The notes under the pieces are model-generated. The model ran no database searches. It saw only the letters and a program-made list of their open reading frames with translations, and was not told where the DNA came from. A stretch of 64,000 nt of DNA from Archangium lansingense (GTDB taxonomy: Bacteria; Myxococcota; Myxococcia; Myxococcales; Myxococcaceae). The stretch is from the NCBI RefSeq assembly GCF_026626635.1, contig NZ_JAPNKA010000001.1:8804001-8868000 (forward strand). Reading direction: 5' to 3'. The position numbers and the translations under genes were made by a program. Below are positions 1-9,436 of this stretch, piece after piece (position 1 is the stretch's first letter; each line of letters opens with the position of its first letter).

Positions 1-188
1 GCGAAGCCCTGGGCCGTGAGGGCATCGAACGTCGTGCGGTAGCGACCAATGTGGTCGCCATAGCCGTGCACCACCGCCACATGCGCGCGGGGTTGATCCG
101 GCTGCTCGGACATCCAGTACAGCCGGAGCCCGTCCTTCCCAGTGAAGAAGCCCTCGTCGAAGCGCGCCATAGGAGCTGAAGGGGACAT
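1..188 (-). CDS. alpha/beta hydrolase, monoacylglycerol-lipase-like (3' end outside window)
   Basis: The 62 visible N-terminal residues contain VVHGYGDHIGRY, the oxyanion-hole HGxG segment typical of the Hydrolase_4/lysophospholipase family (HGxGeHsgRY). The catalytic Ser, Asp and His would lie beyond the window edge. The ATG at 188 overlaps the TAA of the upstream TPR gene (TAATG), so translation is probably coupled. A second ATG at 170 is possible; neither has a clear Shine-Dalgarno sequence. The family hydrolyses acyl esters such as monoglycerides. The exact substrate cannot be read from this fragment. Confidence 0.75.
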   Translation of the reverse strand, partial: MSPSAPMARFDEGFFTGKDGLRLYWMSEQPDQPRAHVAVVHGYGDHIGRYRTTFDALTAQGF

Positions 189-2062
189 TAGCGATCCGCG
201 GCACCCGTGGATAGCAACTTCAGCTTCCGCTCGATGAGCGCCCGTTGATCCGGCGGATCCGCGGCCTCCGGATTGAGGGCCAGCAGCTCGAGCGCGCGCC
301 GCCAGGCCCCCGCGGCGTCACCGGGCCTCGACACGCGATGGTAGGCATCGCCCAGGTGCTCGAGGATGACGGGCTCCTCGGGCTCCAGCTCCGCCGCCCG
401 CTCCAGCGACTGGAGCGCACGCGGGTAGTCCCCCCGCTGGTAGTGGATCCACCCCAGCGAGTCGAGGAAGGAGCCGGTGTCCGGACGCAGCTGCAACGCG
501 CGCCGCACCAGCCGCTCCGCCTCGACGAAGTCCCGGCCGCGCTGGGCCAGCAGGTAACCAATGAAGTTCATGGCCGCGGCGTTCTCTGGCTCCAACTCGA
601 GCACGCTGCGCATCCAGGTGAGGGCCCCGTTCTCGTCCCCCTGCCCCAGCAGCACGTTGGCGAGCAGGTAACGCAGGGCCGGCTCACGAGGCTCCCGCGC
701 GATCGCGTCCCGCAGCAGGGCAATGGCCTCGGCGGAGCGCTTCTGGCGCTGCAAGGTGGAGGCAAGCGCCTCGTGGAGATCCGCGGAGGGCTTACGCGCG
801 ATGGCCTCCTTCAACGTGGCCACGGCGTCCTCGGGGGCACCTGCGCGCTCCTGGGCCCGGGCCTGATGCACCCACAGCTCCGCGTCGTCGGGACGCTCGG
901 CGAGGGCCTCGCGCAGCAGGGCGAGCGCGGCCTCATGCTGTCCCGCCTGGGAGAGGCAGACAGCGCGGCGGGCGCGCGCTTCGGGAAACACCTCGGAGGT
1001 GAGGGGGACCTCGGCGTAGGCGGTAGCGGCCGCGTCGAAGTGGCGCAGCCGCTCGTGCACCAGGCCCGCGTAGTAGGAGACGCGAGGCGATGCACCCCGG
1101 CCCTTGCGTGCGGTGTCCAGCACCTCCACCGTGGAGGCGGTGTCGCGCGCGGACAGGAAGGCCAGCGCCACCCGCACGGTGAGCTCCGGGTCTCCGGAGA
1201 TCGACAGCAGCCGGTCGAAGTACGCCCGCGCCCGCACCGACGAGCCGAGCCGCAGCGCAAGCCTGCCGGCACTCAACAGCACCGCCTGGTTATCGGGATC
1301 CCTCTCCAGGGTCCGGGCCAGGGCCTCCTCGGCCTCTGAAAGCTGCCCGGCCTTCTCGCGAATCTGCGCGAGCACCGTCAGCGACTCCACGTCACCGGGG
1401 TCTCGCTCGATGGCCCGCGACAGCAGCAGCCCGGCCCGCGAGGAATCACCCCGCTCGGCCAGCGCCAGCCCCAGCCGCCGGTAGCCGGAGGCCTCGCCGG
1501 GCAGCGCCGCCGCCAGCTCCTCCACTACCTTCACTGCCTGCTCGTTCGAGCGGCCATCCAGGTGCAGTTGCGCCAGGACGAGGTAGGCCTCCGGCTCGCG
1601 AGGCCTGAGCTGGATGGCGCGGCGCAGGTGCATCCGGGCACGCGCGGGCTTGCCAGCCTCCATCAGCACGCGCCCCAACATCAGCCGACCGGCGTAATAC
1701 GAGGGGTGGCTCTTCACCACGCGCCGCAGCTCGCGCTCGGCCTTCGTCAGGTCTCCCAGGCGCGCGTACTCCTCGCCCAGCCGCGTGAGCAGGTGCGGGT
1801 TATTCTCGTCGGTGGCCAGCGCCAGGCGCAGCGAGTCCACCGCGTCTCGGTGGTTGCCCTGGAGACTCAGCAACTTCGCCCGGAGGTAGTTCGCGTAGCT
1901 GGCGGGCGAGGCCATGCCATCGTCGCCGGCCGCCGCGGAGATGGCCTCGCGCATGGCCTGCGTGTCCACCGCGGGCCGCCGCGAGGCGGGCGCCGCGAGT
2001 GCTCCCAGCCCTACGAGGGCCAGGAGGTGCACGGCACGGGTGAGGGTTCGGCTCGGGCGCAC
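188..2062 (-). CDS. TPR-repeat protein, probably exported
   Basis: This 624-residue protein starts at a GTG. It has an N-terminal hydrophobic stretch (about residues 10-27, ending AAPAS) that looks like a signal peptide, although no lipobox Cys is present. From about residue 55 to the end there are a dozen or more tandem 34-residue TPR units, with the usual G-A-P spacing and repeated LxLxP phrases. Such arrays scaffold protein complexes, often in the periplasm. It lies 20 bases downstream of the SgmT-like kinase and overlaps the hydrolase by one base, so the three genes look like one operon. Function is unknown beyond scaffolding. Confidence 0.85.
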   Translation of the reverse strand: MRPSRTLTRAVHLLALVGLGALAAPASRRPAVDTQAMREAISAAAGDDGMASPASYANYLRAKLLSLQGNHRDAVDSLRLALATDENNPHLLTRLGEEYARLGDLTKAERELRRVVKSHPSYYAGRLMLGRVLMEAGKPARARMHLRRAIQLRPREPEAYLVLAQLHLDGRSNEQAVKVVEELAAALPGEASGYRRLGLALAERGDSSRAGLLLSRAIERDPGDVESLTVLAQIREKAGQLSEAEEALARTLERDPDNQAVLLSAGRLALRLGSSVRARAYFDRLLSISGDPELTVRVALAFLSARDTASTVEVLDTARKGRGASPRVSYYAGLVHERLRHFDAAATAYAEVPLTSEVFPEARARRAVCLSQAGQHEAALALLREALAERPDDAELWVHQARAQERAGAPEDAVATLKEAIARKPSADLHEALASTLQRQKRSAEAIALLRDAIAREPREPALRYLLANVLLGQGDENGALTWMRSVLELEPENAAAMNFIGYLLAQRGRDFVEAERLVRRALQLRPDTGSFLDSLGWIHYQRGDYPRALQSLERAAELEPEEPVILEHLGDAYHRVSRPGDAAGAWRRALELLALNPEAADPPDQRALIERKLKLLSTGAADR

Positions 2063-2082
2063 GCCCCGAGTCTAACGCGAGC

Positions 2083-4584
2083 CTAGAGCTTCGGCACGGG
2101 GGGCGGCGCACCCAGCCGCTCCAGGATGCGCTCCACCGGCTCGCTGTCGTGGCTCACATCCGCCACCGCCGAGCGGTACTCCATCCCTGTGTGCTTCTCG
2201 ACATCTGGCAGCAACCGGCCGATGACGTTGCGTCCCGCTTCAACATTGCACTCGGGCAGGACGACCGCGAGCACGCCCTCGCCCATGTGGCCGAGGATGT
2301 CCTGGGTACGCAGGCGCGCGCGCATCACGTCTGGAATCCCGCGCAGCGCCTCATCGAGCACGGGGCGATCCGGGCGGAGCACCGCGAGGCTCACCGGCCG
2401 GCTGTAGCGCCGCCCGCGGCTCACCTCATGGTCCAGCCGCAGCATGATGCCGCGCCGGTCGTAGACGCCGGTGAGAGGATCGTTCCCGCTGCGACGCAGG
2501 ATGGAGGAGGTGCGATCCAGCTCGGTATCGGCCTTGCGCAGCTTGAGGGCGCGCTCGGTGCGGCCCAGCAGCTCCATGGCGTTGAAGGGCTTGCTCATGT
2601 AGTCCACCGCGCCGAGGTTGAGCGCGCGGACCTTGTCGGCCACGCCCTGGTGGGCAGACAGCAGGATGACGGGGATGCCGGCGGTGTCCGAGGAGGACTT
2701 GAGCGCCACCGCTGCGTCCAGGCCGTCCAGCTTGGGCAGGAAGACGTCCATCACCACCAGGTCCGGCTTGGACGAGCGCGCCCGCGCCAAGCCCTCGGCG
2801 CCGTCGCGTGCCACGTCCACGCGGTAGCGCGAGCGCAGCACCTCCACCAGCACCGCGGCGATCTCCGGCTCGTCCTCCACCACCAGCACGCGCGGCTGCT
2901 CGGCCGCCTCCTTCGCCGGGAGGTTCTGCACCGCGCGCGAGATCTCCTGCGCCAGCGGCAGGGTGAAGATGAACGCGGCGCCACCCTCGGGCGGGGCCTC
3001 GGCCCAGATCTCCCCGCCATGGAGCTCCACGAACTCCTTGCAGATGGCGAGCCCCAGGCCCGTGCCACCCCCGCCCTTGGCGCCGCTGCGGTAGCGGTCG
3101 AACACGAGCGGCAGCTCCTCGGGCGGAATGCCCTTGCCGTCGTCCTGCACCACGATGCGCGCCACATCACCGTCCGGGCGCGCCAGCCGCGAGGCCTTCA
3201 CCACCACCTCGCCCGCATCCTGCGCGTGGTGGATGGCGTTGGTGATGAGGTTCTGCAGCACCTCGTGCAGCTTCAGCTCATCGCCGATGAGCATCATGCT
3301 CTCGCTGGCCTCGGCCCGCAGGGCCACGCCCCGCTCGGCAGCGAGGATCTCCAGCTCGGTGACGCTCTCCTTGCAGAGCGTCGACATGTCCAGCACGCGC
3401 GGCTCGATGGACAGGCGCGCCACGTCGCCCTTGCCCCGCTCCAGCAGCGACTCCACCAGGCCGAGGATCTTCCGGCCCTGGCGAATCATTGCCTCGGCGG
3501 ACTGCTTCTGCTGCGGATCCAACCCGCCTTCCAGCAGCAGCCGACCATGGCCCAGCAGCACCTGCAGCGGCGCGCGCAGGTCATGGCTGCACACCGCGAT
3601 AATCTCGTCCTTGAGCCGGTTGAGATCCTTGAGGCGGCGGTTGGCCTCGGTCAGCTCGCGGTAGCGCTCCACATAGGCCAGCTCGAGCTCGTCGCGCTTC
3701 TTCTTGAGCGCGGTGTGCAAGCGGGCGTTACGGATGCAGTTGGCCAGCGCCGCCGCCACCGCCTGGGCGAACTCCTGCTCGTCCCGGCCGAAGCCCTCGG
3801 AGCCCCGAGAGATGCGCAGGAAGAGCGCTCCGAGCAGCTCGTCCTGGCACACCAACGGCTGGACGAGGATGGAGCGCACGCCAAGGGAGGCCATGGCGGG
3901 ACGCACCTCGGCCATCAGCGGATCCCTCTGCGCTTCTTCCACCAACACCGGCTGGCGCGTCTCCAGGGCGCGGCGCAGCTCGGGGTAGCGCGCCAGATCC
4001 ACGTCTAGCGACAGGCCTGGATCCTCCAGCGTGGCCACCACACTGGCGGTGCGCGCGTTGATGTCCTCCACCAGCACCACCGAGCAACGGTCGGCGTTGA
4101 TGACAGCGCCCACCTTCTCCACCGCGAGGCGGAGGATCTGCTCCAGCTCCAGCGAGCTGGTGGCGGCCTGGGTGATCTCCAGCAGCCGCTCCATGCGGTT
4201 GCGGGTGCGCTCCATCACCCGCCGCTCTCGCAGCGCCGAGTCCAGCCGGGAGCTGAGCTCCTCGAGGCTGCGCACCCATTCATCCACAGGCAGCTTGCGC
4301 AGCACCTCCGAGCGAGAGCGAGTGAGATCCGCCAGCACTCGGAGCTCACGCAGCCGGGACTCCTGACGGACGGCGCTGAGCGCCTCGGTGGCCTTCTTGC
4401 CAGTGGCGGACATGAGGACCGCATCCGGCCGCAGCGACTCGGCCAGGCCCGCCAGTTCCTGCAGATCCTCGGTGATGGCCCACTCGTACCCCGTGTCGGA
4501 CAGGTGCGCGAGCAGGGCCTCGTTGCCCGCGCGCGCACCAATCACCAGGACGCGGCCACGTGACCCCATGAGTTCGGCCCTCAC
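2083..4584 (-). CDS. sgmT: hybrid histidine kinase, GAF-HisKA-HATPase-REC-degenerate GGDEF (SgmT-like)
   Basis: The 833 residues read: a receiver-like region (8-120) lacking the phospho-Asp, GAF sensor (about 135-290), coiled linker, HisKA with H334 (SHDLRAPL), HATPase with N-box NLITNA, DDGKGI and GTGLGLAI, a full receiver with D613 and K665, and a C-terminal GGDEF-type domain. The GGDEF signature is replaced by GEGVL (768-772), so cyclase activity is unlikely. The I-site RxxD is intact as RTQD (759-762), with the usual five-residue spacing. This layout matches M. xanthus SgmT, an orphan hybrid kinase whose GGDEF domain binds c-di-GMP and which controls extracellular matrix composition. The start is GTG 4584 (GAGGG five bases upstream) or ATG 4569. 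The orthology is inferred from architecture and synteny. Confidence 0.8.
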   Translation of the reverse strand: MRAELMGSRGRVLVIGARAGNEALLAHLSDTGYEWAITEDLQELAGLAESLRPDAVLMSATGKKATEALSAVRQESRLRELRVLADLTRSRSEVLRKLPVDEWVRSLEELSSRLDSALRERRVMERTRNRMERLLEITQAATSSLELEQILRLAVEKVGAVINADRCSVVLVEDINARTASVVATLEDPGLSLDVDLARYPELRRALETRQPVLVEEAQRDPLMAEVRPAMASLGVRSILVQPLVCQDELLGALFLRISRGSEGFGRDEQEFAQAVAAALANCIRNARLHTALKKKRDELELAYVERYRELTEANRRLKDLNRLKDEIIAVCSHDLRAPLQVLLGHGRLLLEGGLDPQQKQSAEAMIRQGRKILGLVESLLERGKGDVARLSIEPRVLDMSTLCKESVTELEILAAERGVALRAEASESMMLIGDELKLHEVLQNLITNAIHHAQDAGEVVVKASRLARPDGDVARIVVQDDGKGIPPEELPLVFDRYRSGAKGGGGTGLGLAICKEFVELHGGEIWAEAPPEGGAAFIFTLPLAQEISRAVQNLPAKEAAEQPRVLVVEDEPEIAAVLVEVLRSRYRVDVARDGAEGLARARSSKPDLVVMDVFLPKLDGLDAAVALKSSSDTAGIPVILLSAHQGVADKVRALNLGAVDYMSKPFNAMELLGRTERALKLRKADTELDRTSSILRRSGNDPLTGVYDRRGIMLRLDHEVSRGRRYSRPVSLAVLRPDRPVLDEALRGIPDVMRARLRTQDILGHMGEGVLAVVLPECNVEAGRNVIGRLLPDVEKHTGMEYRSAVADVSHDSEPVERILERLGAPPPVPKL

Positions 4585-4733
4585 AAGAGCCCTCGATGTG
4601 CCTGGCCCTGCGTGGTGTTGTGGAGAGGCCGGAAAAATTTCAAGAAAGCGTCAACCTTCATGCTCGGGTCCGAATCATGCCGCTGAAGCTGGCTGGGGGC
4701 CAGCGTGTCGGACTCGGCGGGTCCGAGCAAGAA

Positions 4734-4761
4734 TTGTGAGAGCGATCCCCCCGCGTATACT
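4734..4761 (+). promoter_or_regulatory. candidate sigma-70-type promoter of the OmpA-family gene
   Basis: TTGTGA (4734-4739), a 16-base spacer and TATACT (4756-4761) fit -35/-10 elements. Transcription would start around 4768, only about two bases before the GTG at 4770, which implies a leaderless or nearly leaderless mRNA. No Shine-Dalgarno sequence precedes the GTG, which agrees with this. Confidence 0.4.
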
Positions 4762-4769
4762 CGGCCACC

Positions 4770-6929
4770 GTGCAACTTCCGCGACTCCCGCTGTCCTCTC
4801 CCCCTCTGCGCTCCCTCCTGCTGACGGCCCTCCTCGGGGCTGGCGCGGCGCGAGCCCAGGGGTCTTCCACACCCACTCCGCCCCCTTCCAGCCCCTCGGC
4901 CGCCACCCCCTCGGCCGCACAGGCACTCGCCCCCTCGTCCGCCTCGCAAGCAACCCAGATGGTTGGGTTTTCGACACAAGCCGGGGCAACCACCTTGACG
5001 GGGGAGCAGAACTACGAGGCGCACAGCCCCTCCACGCTCGGCAACTCCTGGATGGATGCGCGCAACCTGCGCCATGCCTCCACCTCCACAGGAGGAGTGG
5101 GCCTGCTGCGCCTGGGCGGAGCGGACCTCGGGCGCAAGGGCGTCCTGCGCTTCTCGGCCACCGGCGAGTTCTTCTCCACCCCGGACTTCCCCGTCCAGGG
5201 CGCGGCCAACACGCGCACCGGCGGCACCTTCGCCGTCGGGTACGTGCCGCTCGACTTCCTCGACGTGTCGCTGTCGTACACCGCCTCGACCAACACCAAC
5301 ACGCGCTCCTCCCCCACGCTCATCCAGGCACTCGGGGATGTGACCCTCGGGGCCCGCGCCTCGAAACAGTGGCTTCCCGGACTGTGGGCAGGCGCGGACG
5401 TGCGCGTGATGACCTTCTCCGGCGTGGGCAGCAATCAGATTGCCTTCGGCTTCTCGCCCCGCGCGGTGGTCACCTATGACGCGCGCACGCTGAGCCAGCT
5501 GCTGCCGCTGCGTCTCCACGCCAACCTGGGCCTCCTCATGGACGGCACGGGCTCGCTGGTGGACGCCGATCGGCTCAACGCCGCCGAGGAGTACGCGCTG
5601 GGCATCAACCGCTACTCCCGTCTGAGCGTGGGGCTCGGCCTGGAGGCGCCGCTGCCGGTCGTCACCCCCTTCCTCGAGTACGGGCTGGCCTCACCGCTCG
5701 GCGTGCCGGGCGGACAGCTCGTCGCGCCGGATGGGAGCCTCGTGTCCGCGGCCAGCGTGGCGCCGCAGACGCTCGGACTGGGCGTCAAGCTGACGGCCGT
5801 GCAGAACCTCACCTTCACCGCCGCGGCCGAGTTCGGACTCACGCGCCTGGTGGGCCGGGGCGTGCAGCCCGCGCCTCCCTTCAACCTGGTGCTCGGCGCC
5901 GCCTTCAACGTGGATCCAGCGCTGCAGGGCGGTGGAACGCGGGTGGTGGAGCGGGTGGTGCGTGAGCCGGTGCCGGTGGAGCGGACGCCTACCACCAACA
6001 CGAACACCACCACCAACAACACGACCCAGACCCAGGTGGCCCAGGCGGCGACGGCCCAGGTGTCCGGCGTGGTGGTGGACGCGAAGACGCGCCAGCCGCT
6101 GAGCGGCGTGTTCGTGGCCATGGTGGACTCGACGCTGCCCCCGGTGGCCACGGCCCCTGGCGATGGCCGCTTCCTCACCTACTCGCTGCCGAGCGGCCCG
6201 GTGAAGCTCTCCGTGCGCAAGGAGGGCTACCTGCCGCTGGAGAAGGAGCTGGTGCTCGAGGCGGGCAAGACGGCCAACGTGGAGTTGGAGCTCGTGGCCG
6301 AGGTCAAGCCGGCGACACTGGCCCTCGCCGTCACCTCCAAGCGCAAGCCCGTGTCGGCCACGCTGGCCTTCCTGGGCGGCCCCACGCCGAAGCAGGTGAC
6401 GTACTCGCAGGCCGACGCGGCGTCCCACCGGCTGCAGCTGCCGTCCGGCCGCTACGTGGTGGAGGTCACCGCCCCCGGCTTCCTGGCCCAGACGCGCGCC
6501 GTGCAGGTTGCCGATGGCACCTCGCCGGACCTGGCGTTTGACCTGGAGCCCGAGCCCAGGCAGTGGCAGGTGAAGCGCGAGAACGACAAGCTGGACCTGC
6601 TCCAGCAGGTGCGCTTCGCGGAGGGCAAGGCCGTGCTGCTCCCGGACAGCTACCCGCTGCTCGCGCAGGTGGTGGACCTGATGGTGCGCACCGGCATCCA
6701 GCGCATCCGCATCGAGGGGCACACCGACAACCAGGGTGACAAGGCCGCCAACCTGAATCTGTCCAAGGAGCGGGCGCGCGCGGTGGCGGACTACCTCATC
6801 AAGGTGGGGTTGGATCCAGCTCGCCTCGAGTCCGAGGGCTTCGGCGATAGCCGCCCCGTGGCCCCCAACCTCACGCCCAAGGGCCGCGAGCTGAACCGGC
6901 GCATGGACTTCGTCATCCTGGACCGCTGA
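4770..6929 (+). CDS. OmpA-family outer-membrane protein with carboxypeptidase-regulatory-like domain
   Basis: This 719-residue protein begins at a GTG with a Sec signal peptide (cleavage near GAARAQG). Residues about 50-390 are rich in alternating aromatic/polar segments and Gly, consistent with an outer-membrane beta-barrel-like or beta-rich region. A Thr/Asn-rich linker follows, then a carboxypeptidase-regulatory-like domain (about 430-505, starting VSGVVVDAKTRQPLSGV) and a related beta module. The C-terminal OmpA/Pal domain (about 610-719) has IRIEGHTDNQGD and LNRRMDFVI, which bind peptidoglycan. It is divergent from the SgmT-like kinase. It likely links the outer membrane to the cell wall. 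Any transport or adhesion role is unknown. Confidence 0.85.
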   Translation: MQLPRLPLSSPPLRSLLLTALLGAGAARAQGSSTPTPPPSSPSAATPSAAQALAPSSASQATQMVGFSTQAGATTLTGEQNYEAHSPSTLGNSWMDARNLRHASTSTGGVGLLRLGGADLGRKGVLRFSATGEFFSTPDFPVQGAANTRTGGTFAVGYVPLDFLDVSLSYTASTNTNTRSSPTLIQALGDVTLGARASKQWLPGLWAGADVRVMTFSGVGSNQIAFGFSPRAVVTYDARTLSQLLPLRLHANLGLLMDGTGSLVDADRLNAAEEYALGINRYSRLSVGLGLEAPLPVVTPFLEYGLASPLGVPGGQLVAPDGSLVSAASVAPQTLGLGVKLTAVQNLTFTAAAEFGLTRLVGRGVQPAPPFNLVLGAAFNVDPALQGGGTRVVERVVREPVPVERTPTTNTNTTTNNTTQTQVAQAATAQVSGVVVDAKTRQPLSGVFVAMVDSTLPPVATAPGDGRFLTYSLPSGPVKLSVRKEGYLPLEKELVLEAGKTANVELELVAEVKPATLALAVTSKRKPVSATLAFLGGPTPKQVTYSQADAASHRLQLPSGRYVVEVTAPGFLAQTRAVQVADGTSPDLAFDLEPEPRQWQVKRENDKLDLLQQVRFAEGKAVLLPDSYPLLAQVVDLMVRTGIQRIRIEGHTDNQGDKAANLNLSKERARAVADYLIKVGLDPARLESEGFGDSRPVAPNLTPKGRELNRRMDFVILDR

Positions 6930-6968
6930 TGTCCGGGAGGTGGCGCCCGAGCTAGACTCGGCGCCACC

Positions 6969-8525
6969 ATGCCTACCCCCCATTCCCGCCGCGCATGGGT
7001 CCGCCCGGCCCTGCTGCTGCCGTTCCTCTCCCTCGCCTGCACCCCTCCCCCGCCGCCCACCACGCCGGACCTGCCTCAGGTCAGCATCCTCGTGGACGAG
7101 CCGAGCACCGTGGGCCGGGCCGTCAAGCTCTCCATCTCCACGTCCGGCTGCGACCAGGTGCAGAGCCTGCAGCTGCTCGACAACAACGAGCTGATCAAGC
7201 AGGTGACCTACAGCGCCACCCCCACCCAGGTGGAGATCGGGACGACCGAGATCCGCTACACGCGGGGGATCTCCGCGAACCTGTCGCTCACCGCGCGCGT
7301 CACCTGCGCCGATGGGCGCACCAATGTCTCCCAGGCGCAGCCGGCCACCTTCTTCCCCGTGGAGGAGGTGATAGAGCCGCCCGCCAACTCCACCACGTCG
7401 GTAGTCCCGGACTACTTCGTCGTCGATGGCAGCGGTGCCAACGCGAGCTTCATCGGGTGCGGGAAGGAGGGCGCCCGCTCGTATCTCTACAAGGTGCCGA
7501 AGAACAACCCGACGAACCGGCAGAAGCTGGAGATGGACTTCCCCTGCGACGCCACCACCATCATCACCGACCGCAAGCCCGCCGGCAGCGGCCATCGGTG
7601 GGTGTGGACGAAGGATCAGGGCGCCATCGCCATCGACGCGAACTTCAACCTCGTCACCGTCCCGGCGCTCACGGACGTGAAGAACCTCGCGGTGGCCCCG
7701 GACGGCAACGCTTTCATCTACAACGTCGCGCAACTCGATCTCGTCACCCCCAAGGGCACGGTCAAGTGGAGCAGGGAGATTGCGGATCCCGAGACCAACA
7801 CGATCAGCCTGATCCTGGCCGATCCCTTCGTACGGCCCGATGGGAAGATCCTGATTCCGCTCTACGACGACAGGCTCGAGACGCACCTCTACGTAGGAAT
7901 CGTGAACGCCGACGGAACAGGGTTCGTCCGGTACGAGATCGACCAGTTCCCCCTCGAGCAGTATCCGCCGGTGGCGTTCGATCCCACCGGGACGGTGATG
8001 TACGTGGCCACCCAGGGACCGAACTCAGCGAATGTCCGGGCCTGCTCCATTGGCTCGGCGAAACTGTGCGTGGCCTCGGGCAGCCGGCTGTGGATCAGCC
8101 AGGAGTTGCCCGGGTACATGGCCGCACTGGTGCCGTACAACAACGGCACGCGCCTGGCGGCCATCGGCAGGAACCGGTTCTGGTTCCTGGAGGCCCGAGA
8201 CGGCCAGAGCACCGAGGGCCAGGTGATGAACAAGGACCAGCAGCCGCTCACGGCGAATGGAGCGCTGGTGGCGCGCTTCGCGCAGCCGGGTCCGGGCAGC
8301 GCCTTCTACATGTTCACCAGCGCGGCCGGGACGGATGAGAAGCCCTACCCCTATCCGGTGGAGGTTGTCGCCACGGATGGGGCCGAGAAGGGCGAACTGT
8401 TCCGCTACCAGGTGCCAGGCGGCAGCCTCTATGGAGCGCTGGATGACACGGAGGCGCTCTGGCTGCGCGTGGGGACCAAGCTGGTGAAGCCCTTCACGCC
8501 GCAGCAGTACCGCGAGATGCGCTGA
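6969..8525 (+). CDS. lipoprotein of unknown function with probable beta-propeller fold
   Basis: A 518-residue protein with a basic N terminus, hydrophobic core and lipobox LSLAC (Cys24), followed by a Pro-rich spacer, so it is probably a lipoprotein. After an Ig-like beta region (about 35-130) the rest contains regularly spaced beta-strand segments of the kind FxPDGxxxY and VAPDGNAFIYN, suggesting a beta-propeller. It starts 39 bases after the OmpA-family gene on the same strand and may share its transcript. No catalytic motif was recognised. Confidence 0.7.
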   Translation: MPTPHSRRAWVRPALLLPFLSLACTPPPPPTTPDLPQVSILVDEPSTVGRAVKLSISTSGCDQVQSLQLLDNNELIKQVTYSATPTQVEIGTTEIRYTRGISANLSLTARVTCADGRTNVSQAQPATFFPVEEVIEPPANSTTSVVPDYFVVDGSGANASFIGCGKEGARSYLYKVPKNNPTNRQKLEMDFPCDATTIITDRKPAGSGHRWVWTKDQGAIAIDANFNLVTVPALTDVKNLAVAPDGNAFIYNVAQLDLVTPKGTVKWSREIADPETNTISLILADPFVRPDGKILIPLYDDRLETHLYVGIVNADGTGFVRYEIDQFPLEQYPPVAFDPTGTVMYVATQGPNSANVRACSIGSAKLCVASGSRLWISQELPGYMAALVPYNNGTRLAAIGRNRFWFLEARDGQSTEGQVMNKDQQPLTANGALVARFAQPGPGSAFYMFTSAAGTDEKPYPYPVEVVATDGAEKGELFRYQVPGGSLYGALDDTEALWLRVGTKLVKPFTPQQYREMR

Positions 8526-8568
8526 GGGGGACGGAAGACCCGTTCCGTTCACTCCCACACTCAGACGA

Positions 8569-8595
8569 TGTCCTCTCCTGTCAGTGGAGAGGACA
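8569..8595. terminator. hairpin between convergent genes
   Basis: A perfect 10-bp stem (8569-8578 paired with 8586-8595) with a 7-base loop lies between the plus-strand lipoprotein gene and the minus-strand gene ending at 8642. It has no T-run, so it is a plausible two-way transcript barrier but not a classic intrinsic terminator. Confidence 0.5.
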
Positions 8596-8641
8596 CCCTA
8601 GAGGCCACGCCACACTTGCTACAGCCGGTGGAGTGGGTGCC

Positions 8642-9436
8642 TCAATCCCCTAGGCCCTCGGTCTCTTCCTCGTAACCCTCTGCCATGGAGAGGGGATAGA
8701 GGGCCCGGTGGTTGATATTGCGGTGATACGCTGCGAGGTAGAACTCCCCCGCGATCGTCACCCACGCCCGCCGGGCCGGGTTGGGTTGGCTCCTCAGCCA
8801 TGCTTCCGCCTCCTCACGAGTGGCGAATTCGGCGGCGGCAACGGGCGGCTCAACCTGCTTGAGCCATGCAAGGTAGCGCTCGAGATGGCGATTCCACGGC
8901 AGGCGGCGAAAATCCGTTTCGCGCTCATAAACGACATCATGGTATCGGCCGCCGATCAGGATATCGGCGAAAGCGGGCGGAGCCGGATGGTTCTTGAGCC
9001 ATGCTTCCGCCTCCTCCTTCGTTTCAAACGAGGCCAATACAAATGGGGGAGCATGAGATTCGACATGCTCGAGAAAATCACCAAACGCATCGTGCTGCCT
9101 GGTTGAAGAGATGAAGCGAAGTGTATCGAGGATGAGCTGGATCGGAACCTGCTCTCCAACGGCCTTGGGGTCAGAGAGAAGCTTCCCGAAGAAGCCATCC
9201 GTCTGGCTCATGAGCTCTCGCAGCCCCGTAGAGCCATCCTCGCCGATAGCCTGAGCTTGGCGCTCCCCTGCGACCTTTCGAAAATCCTCGAAGGGGTACC
9301 ATTGGCCAGTGGCGGAGATGAAGTCCAAGGCGTCCCGTGCGAGGCTGAGAATTCGAGCCTGCTCTGGAGACTGTCCCTCGCTCCAACGCCGCCCAATCAC
9401 CTGCTGTGCATCCGAAAGGATGAGGGGACTCGTCAT
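8642..9436 (-). CDS. hypothetical protein with two internal repeats, partner of the upstream lipoprotein
   Basis: A 264-residue soluble protein without signal peptide. It contains two diverged copies of a roughly 55-residue unit that begins with TKEEAEAWL / TREEAEAWL and continues with a beta-rich stretch (ADILIGGRYHDVVY and AWVTIAGEFYLAAYH). The N-terminal 120 residues are alpha-helical. Its ATG overlaps the stop of the upstream lipoprotein gene (ATGA), so the two are translationally coupled. In myxobacteria, toxin-like lipoproteins of the upstream type are commonly followed by an immunity gene, so an immunity role is a reasonable but unproven guess. The family itself was not recognised. Confidence 0.65.
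   Translation of the reverse strand: MTSPLILSDAQQVIGRRWSEGQSPEQARILSLARDALDFISATGQWYPFEDFRKVAGERQAQAIGEDGSTGLRELMSQTDGFFGKLLSDPKAVGEQVPIQLILDTLRFISSTRQHDAFGDFLEHVESHAPPFVLASFETKEEAEAWLKNHPAPPAFADILIGGRYHDVVYERETDFRRLPWNRHLERYLAWLKQVEPPVAAAEFATREEAEAWLRSQPNPARRAWVTIAGEFYLAAYHRNINHRALYPLSMAEGYEEETEGLGD

Noticed and set aside
245..1339. Long open frame opposite the TPR gene
   Set aside because: Its composition (Arg, Leu, Gln, His rich) is that of a shadow in G+C-rich DNA, while the opposite strand has clear TPR repeats.
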